Source: Antilocapra americana
Taxonomy: Eukaryota > Chordata > Mammalia > Artiodactyla > Antilocapridae
Assembly: GCA_007570785.1 (NCBI GenBank)
Contig: ML664174.1
Location: forward strand, 3,220,828-3,284,827
Direction: 5' to 3'
Length of the DNA stretch: 64,000 nt
The stretch's first letter is position 1. The number at the start of each line of letters is the position of its first letter. A program made the position numbers and the translations under genes. This document shows, piece after piece, positions 58,306-64,000 of the stretch. Under the pieces are notes generated by a model that had not been told where the DNA came from, did no database searches, and saw only the letters and a list, made by a program, of their open reading frames with translations.

Positions 58306-58692
58306 AAAGATACCAAAAGGAGACGTGATCAAGTAAGGTAGAAATAGGAGGGTCCCCGGGGAAGCGTTTGGCACTGATGCACCCAGGTGATACAATCCAA
58401 GTGGTTCAAAGGACTGGGAGGCTTTCTCCTGTCGTGATTTTGAACTTTCTCTCATACCTTGTTCAGTGAAAACTCACAGAGGGCTGCTTGGGGTGCTTCA
58501 GAGGCCCAGCACAGAAGTGGGCCTCACCTTACCTAGACCAGGATGTGACTGAAGATCCCACTGCAGAGGGATCATTGCAAGAATTGATGAGATGAGACGG
58601 TAAAGTGCTCAGAAGTGTTCCCAGCTCCTGACCCAAGAGGAGTATAGACTATTACTATTATCATACCCCAGACTTAGGCAGGAGGACATGGA
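58306..58692. other. Unassigned stretch
   Basis: About 390 bases, no recognised element. Confidence 0.5.
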
Positions 58693-59195
58693 GAATTCAG
58701 TCATGTCTGACTCTGTGACCCCATGGACTGCAGCATGCCAGGCTTCCCTGTCCTTCATTGTCTCCTGGAGTTTGCTCAAACTTATGTACATTGAATAGGT
58801 GATGCCATCCAACCGTCTCATCCTCTATAACCCCCTTCTCCTCCTGCCCTCAATCTTCCCCAGCATAAGGGTCTTTTCCAGTGGGTCCCCTGTTTGCATC
58901 AGGTGGCCAAAGTATTGGAGCTTCAGCTTCAGCATCATTCCTTCCGATGAATATTCAGGACTGATTTCCTTTAGGATGGAGTGGTTGGATCTCCTTGCAG
59001 TCCAAGGGACTCTTGAGAGTTTTTTCTAACACCACTGTTCGAAAGCATCAACTCTTCAGCGTTCAGCCTTCTTTAGAGTCCACCTCTTACATCTGTATGT
59101 GTCCACTGGAAAAGCCATAGCTTTGACTAGATGGACCTTTATGGGCAAAGTAATGTCTCTGCTTTTTAATATGCTGTCCAGTTTTGTCATAGCTT
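58693..59195 (-). mobile_element. BovB 3' fragment, antisense
   Basis: 'aattcagtcatgtctgactc' (element 3' end) to 'ctgctttttaatatgctgtcc' (truncated 5' end). Read on the minus strand it carries 'DITLPIKVHLVKAMAFPVDTY' and '[17 protein letters not shown]' in separate frames. Confidence 0.9.
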
Positions 59196-59434
59196 TAAGC
59201 CTTATCATAGTTTGAGACATCTTTAGAGGCAATGTTGGGATATTACCTTCCACAATGGGCCAGAAATCATGAGGCTATTAAATTACACACTCTGGAGTTA
59301 AATTTAATAGCATGTACTACCAAAGGAGGCAGAGGTGCTGTAGTGGAAGGACCAAGGCCATCATGAACAGTCCTACCTGGTTGTGAACCCTGGTGGTGAA
59401 CCCCGGCTGCAACACCTGTTAACAGGATGCCCAG

Positions 59435-59680
59435 GTGCATAGCTGCCTAAGCTGTGATCTGAATGTGAAGCCCACTTCTGCCCCTTACTACCTGTGTAAC
59501 CCTGGGCTGGTCGCTTGTACTCTCTGATCCTCAGCTTCCCTACATTTAAAATGGTGAGAATAATATAATCTACCCCATGTTGTTGTCATGAGAATCACGT
59601 CATTATACACACAATTTAAGAAAAACTTGATTTCTAGAAAGGTGCTAAATCCTCAGTAAATATTGGCTGTTATCATAAAT
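59435..59680 (+). mobile_element. MIR SINE relic
   Basis: 'ctgccccttactacctgtgtaacc', 'ctgatcctcagcttcc', 'aaaatggtgagaataatat', 'gttgttgtcatgagaatc', 'ggtgctaaatcctcag'. Confidence 0.72.
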
Positions 59681-60599
59681 AATCTTGGGCATAAGCATTT
59701 GTGAGGATTAAATAAAATTACATGTAATTATATATACTGTGTATATAATAAATGTCTTCTCTTTTCATTTCCAACCCTAACCCTCTCCTACTATTCATAG
59801 GGAGAGGGAAAATAAAGCATATCCATTACATAGATATCCAGTGTTAGAAAGGGGAAATTTGACAGCAGTGGATGCTAGTTAGGGAAAAAACTGTAAAGGA
59901 AGGGTTACAAGACAGGATTTAAAAAAAAAAATCAGGCAAGCCAACCCACAGGAAGCCTAGAGACTATTTAAAAAGCCACTTATTAGAAACCCAGGAAAAA
60001 GAGTGAGCCAAAGACCAAAAATACCAGGCACTCAAAACCAGCAAAGTCAAAGAGTGTGCCATAATAAAAAGAACACTTTCAAATACTGGCGTGAGAGCCC
60101 AAGTACCCCGAACGGGAAAGCCCACAAAACACAACTGAACAACATTCAACAGCAAACATTCAGCAGTACCTACCAGATAAACTGGGAATTGCACCCAAAG
60201 ATTTTAACAGGCACTTTGCAAAGATCTCCTGGGTCAAGAACTCCTTTGAGTACAGCACAAAGAGGAAGTGATCATCACATGACCTGCTTACCCAGGGGTT
60301 TGAAAGAAAGAGGAAACAGAGGGGAAATGGAGCTGAGCAGTGAAAACCACCGGCTGCCTGGGCAGGACAGGGGGCTGGGGTGCAAGAGGGCGACATATAG
60401 CATATTTACCGTCAATGCAATTTCTCCTCTCTGTCTTCGTGTCATAATATTTATAAATACAGATTTACATAAACAGAATGGATACAATTTTTTTTTTACA
60501 ACTTAAACATCACAGTAACTGCTGAGGAAAGATGTTATTGTACTGAAAGGTACACAGGACAATGTTTTCAGGATACTGAAACTCAACTGATACAAACTT
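59681..60599. other. Unassigned stretch with a 167-codon open frame
   Basis: An ATG-to-stop frame runs from 60,003 to 60,506 on the plus strand. Its product is low in hydrophobic residues, lacks any domain I know, ends in sequence from a T-rich tract, and has no visible promoter or splice structure. I regard it as non-coding until shown otherwise. No repeat identified. Confidence 0.45.
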
Positions 60600-61180
60600 A
60601 AATATATCTTTAAGCGGTCAAGTCGCTCATGTCACATTTTGTTCTGAAGGAGCCTCTATCAGAACAACCCCGGGAAATAATCATTAAGTGTTTTTTTATA
60701 AAAGAATCACTACCAATGTTGTTCTTTATTTTACCAACAGGGCTGTGGTTTTTGATGCCGGGTAAACAGTCTTAAATGATTCATAGTCCTTACACTTTTA
60801 CTTGTGATCAAATCAAGTGCAATTTAAAATATTTATTTTTGCCTTTGTGTTGAATGAGCATGCTCAGTCAGCCACGAAAAGGAGTCTCTGCCACAAAAAG
60901 GCAACTTTGCAAGTTACTTTTCATCATCAAGGTCAACGACAAAGTCATTCGCCTGTTCGCGCTATTACCTTTGCCTTGAGGTCACGTTTTCGCCACAAAC
61001 AACCATTTAATTCTTTGCCTGAAAACTTTAATGAGCGCCTTCTCCCAGCTGAAATGACATATAGATATGTACTGAATCTGTATGAAGGCATTCGCTTTCA
61101 ACTTCCTCCCAGAAAGTCAGTACTCAAACCACCAATCTTTACAGAGTTTATATACTATTTTTACCAGTGAATAAACTGGG
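60600..61180. other. Repeat-free, CpG-retaining stretch; candidate conserved element
   Basis: I count 13 CpGs between 60,614 and 61,095, nine of them in 60,865-61,095, in otherwise AT-rich DNA with no repeat signature. Includes 'aataatcattaagtg' (homeodomain-like core) and 'ttcgcctgttcgcgctatt'. A 117-codon plus frame (60,817-61,170) covers the densest part but resembles no family. Confidence 0.4.
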
Positions 61181-61218
61181 AACACAGACATTGAAAAGAT
61201 CAAGACTCAGACCCAGAG

Positions 61219-61735
61219 ATGATTAGTTTTCTGTGTCAACCTGACTGGGGTAAGGGATGCCCAGATGGCTGGTAAAACACTGTTTCTGGGCGTGTCTGTG
61301 AGGGTGTTTCCATGAGAGATTAGCATTGGATGAAATCCAGCATTTATCAGTAGACTGAATGAGAAAGAGCATCCTCACCCACACAGGTGGGTGTCATCCA
61401 GTCTGTTGAGGGTCTGAATAGAAGAAAAAGACAGAGGAAAGAAGAATTTGCTCTCTGCCTAGACCAGGATATCTGCGTAGATATCAGCTCTCCTCACTCT
61501 CAGGCTTTTGGGCTCTGATGGGGACTTACATCAGCTCCGTTGGTTCTCAGACCTTCAGGTTCAGTCTAGAACTATACACCACTGGCTTTCCTAGGACTTC
61601 AGCTTGCAGGCAGCAGATGGAACTTCTCAGCCTCCATAATTGCATGAGCCAGTTCCTAACGATAAATCTCATCTACATATCTGTGTATTTCCTATTGGTC
61701 TTTTATCTGGAGAACCCTTAAACAGACCCTTTGAG
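61219..61735 (+). mobile_element. Old mammalian LTR-like repeat (family uncertain)
   Basis: 'tgattagttttctgtgtcaacctgactgggg', 'gggcgtgtctgtgagggtg', 'tcatccagtctgttgagggtc', 'cttctcagcctccataattgc' and 'cctattggtc... ctggagaaccct' appear in the order of a widespread old repeat I know by sequence but cannot name with confidence. Confidence 0.6.
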
Positions 61736-61875
61736 AAATGATGATCTAAACCACTGTGGGGTAACTGTTGGTGCATGGTAGTGGCTTCAGCATGGGCTGA
61801 TTCTCCTGAGTGTTACCTGTGTGTGGACATGAGTAGACATATATGCTAGTTGAATGCATGCTTACTACCTCCTAG

Positions 61876-62414
61876 GTTCAGTTCAGTCGCTCAGTCATGT
61901 CCGGTTCTTTGTGACCCCATGAATTGCAGCACACCAGGCCTCCCTGTCCATCACCAACTCCCGGAGTCCACCCAAACCCATGTCCATCGAGTTGGTGATG
62001 CCATTCAGCCATCTCATCCTCTGTCATCCCCTTCTCCTCCTGCCCCCAATCCTTCCCAGCATCAGGGTCTTTTCCAATGAGTCAACTCCTTGCATGAGGT
62101 GGCCAAAGTATTGGTGTTTCAGCTTCAACATCAGCCCTTCCAAAGAACACCCAGGACTGATCTCCTTTAGGATGGACTTGTTGGATCTCCTTGCAGTCCA
62201 AGGGACTCTCAAGAGTCTTCTCCAACACCACAGTTCAAAAGCTTCAATTATTCGGTGCTCAGCTTTCTTCACCATCCAACCCTCACATCCATACATGACC
62301 ACTGGAAAAACCATAGCCTTGACTAGATGGATCTTTGTTGGTAAAGTAATGTCTCTGCTTTTAAATATGCTATCTAGGTTGGTCATAACTTTCCTTCCAA
62401 GGAGTAAGCATCTT
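61876..62414 (-). mobile_element. BovB 3' fragment, antisense
   Basis: From 'ttcagttcagtcgctcagtc' to 'ccaaggagtaagcatctt'. The minus strand keeps a single 147-codon frame with 'RDITLPTKIHLVKAMVFPVV' and 'RRLLRVPWTARRSNKSILKE', showing moderate age. 5'-truncated. Confidence 0.93.
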
Positions 62415-62624
62415 ATAAAAAAAAGAAGATGGTGCTTCCAAAACCAAAACAAGTAAGCTGTGGACAATTTTAAGTTTAGGAGTTACTTAGATTCTTATGT
62501 TAAACCTAAGCTTTATAATTGTAGAGATGCAAATGAGCACAAACTTTTATATAATAAAATTCCTATACAGGAGTTTTTATCACACATAAAACTGATCAAT
62601 AAAAAACTATTGTTGTAGTAACAT

Positions 62625-63045
62625 TCATTTGAAGCAATTCTACTCAGATGGACGAAACTGGAGCCCATTATCCAGAGTGAAGTAAGCCAGAAGCAAAAAC
62701 AACAATACAGTATATTAACGCATATATATGGAATTTAGAAAGACGGTAACGAGAACCCAACATGCGAGACAACAAAAGGAACGCAGATGTATAGAATAGA
62801 CTTGTGGACTTTGTGGATGAGGGTAAGGGTGGGATGATATGGGAGAAGGGCATTGAAGCATGTTAATTGTCATGTGTCTAATCAATCGCCAGCCCAGGAT
62901 TGATGCTCGGGACTGGTGCAGTGAGATTTCCTGGGGGGGAGGGAGGAGGGAGGGGGGACCCGGAGGGGAAGCATATGTAAACCCATGGTGATATCATGAC
63001 AATGTATGGCAAAAACAATAATAAAAAAATAAATAAATTAAAATA
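62625..63045 (+). mobile_element. L1 3' UTR fragment
   Basis: Starts at the ORF2 stop region ('cattcatttgaagcaattc') and ends in A-rich sequence. Closely related to 40,515-40,920, including the G-rich segment at 62,930-62,970. Severely 5'-truncated. Confidence 0.92.
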
Positions 63046-63728
63046 AAAAGAAAGAAAAATCAATTATGCAATTTTGAATGAGTCTCAAGAATTCTTGTGG
63101 CTAACAAAAAACACATCTGGGCTAAAAACAATGTGATGGGAACAAATAAAATTGCTCGAAGCTTCTTTCAAAGTTTCAGAATCACTGAATAGGAGAAAAG
63201 TTGTTAGAGATGTGGATTGTGGATCTGGGTTTAGGCTCAAGAAGAAACGGCCAAGCTAAAATGATGCATTTTTATATGTTCAAAAGACGTACCTGAACTC
63301 TGACTGAAAGACTAAAATAAAGTCAACACCATTTTTACTTCTTATTGAACTAAAGCCATTAATGAATCTGACATTTTAGTGTACTTGTTTTGCTCCATTT
63401 TAAATGATGTGTGGATGAAAACATGTTGTTTTGCTAACTCTTTTTGGTCAAGTTTAAGAAATTTTTAATGAGCTATGTGGAATACTTGCTCAGGATACTT
63501 GGTACTGCTGTCTCTGCTAGTCATTATGGAGCCTCAAGATCATATCAAATCTGCTGTAATTATCATTTACTTTAGTTTGCTCTGACTATCCTTCATTATA
63601 ATGTGGACATTAACGCTTACAAGATCTTAAATGGTTTTTAACCATCTATCCAGGCTCCCAGTTGAAAATTTGAAAATTAAATTCTGAAAATGTATTCCAC
63701 TTAAAAATAGAATGTCATTAAAATCCCT
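63046..63728. other. Unassigned stretch
   Basis: About 680 AT-rich bases with nothing recognised. Confidence 0.5.
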
Positions 63729-63801
63729 TGCCTTCTCTCTCTCCTTCTCTCTCTCTCCCCAACTCTCTCTCTTACACACACACACAAACACACACACTCA
63801 C
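63729..63801. repeat. (CT)n / (CA)n microsatellite
   Basis: Interrupted CT runs pass into CA runs. Codes only a low-complexity frame on the minus strand. Confidence 0.92.
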
Positions 63802-64000
63802 AATTTTCCATACTCTTGTTTGGAAATACCAAGGTGTGTGTTTCCTTGTGGGTTGATTTAGGAGAGGACTCAGTCCATCTTTGGTGCAGCATCTAAGTAG
63901 AACTAGATTAGAAAACCACATCATATCTCATAACCATGTAACATTTTCTTTCCATATCTAGTTGGCCCCTCTGCTGCCCCACCTACCACACACACGTAGG
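63802..64000. other. Unassigned end of window
   Basis: No feature seen in the last 200 bases. Confidence 0.5.

Noticed and set aside
60003..60506. 167-codon open frame as a gene
   Set aside because: No domain, no splice or promoter signs, and a tail made from a T-rich tract. A frame of this length can occur by chance in 64 kb.
62625..63080. Target-site duplication for this L1 ('atcaat' near both ends)
   Set aside because: Only six AT-rich bases match; easily chance.

Overview
The window is nuclear DNA from a ruminant, and I recognise no functional protein-coding gene or RNA gene in it. The assignment rests on interspersed repeats: BovB (RTE-type LINE) fragments, tRNA-type/BovB-tailed Bov-tA SINEs, CHR-type tRNA-Glu SINEs and ruminant L1 3' ends. 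Together these point to a pecoran ruminant such as cattle, sheep, goat or deer. The species cannot be settled from this sequence.

Layout. From 1 to 14 kb there is a BovB fragment, several SINEs, L1 tails, a putative solo retroviral LTR (7,275-7,932), and two diverged copies of one unclassified ~0.65-kb sequence about 11 kb apart (1,515-2,370 and 12,568-13,215). From 14 to 31 kb there are old L2 and MIR relics, BovB pieces, a BovB nested in an antisense L1 (25.4-26.4 kb), and long stretches with nothing recognisable. From 31 to 37 kb there are SINEs with clear target-site duplications and an antisense L1 with an 18-bp duplication and a nested SINE (34.5-35.1 kb).

The largest coding relic is a 5'-truncated L1 at 37.9-40.9 kb. 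Its ORF2 is broken by a stop codon, a 2-base deletion and a run of ten Ns. From 41.7 to 48.2 kb lie an LTR-like repeat, a degenerate sense L1 and two antisense L1 5' regions, the second with a foldback at 46.4 kb. From 50.4 to 52.1 kb an old antisense L1 is split by a 1.2-kb BovB that keeps a YADD reverse-transcriptase motif. From 54 to 63 kb there are further L1/HAL1 relics, BovB copies and SINEs.

The open frames seen here are either pieces of these elements or short, unsupported frames in noncoding DNA. There is no operon or pathway to describe. The most useful things to check are the mis-sized gap in the L1, the filled/empty SINE site in the duplicated repeat, the L1 foldback, and two CpG-retaining non-repeat stretches (about 5.0-5.4 kb and 60.6-61.2 kb) that could be conserved regulatory DNA. 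I found no evidence of a new biological system. Repeat names come from recognition of family sequence, not from a database search, and most boundaries are good to roughly 10-30 bases unless a target-site duplication fixes them.
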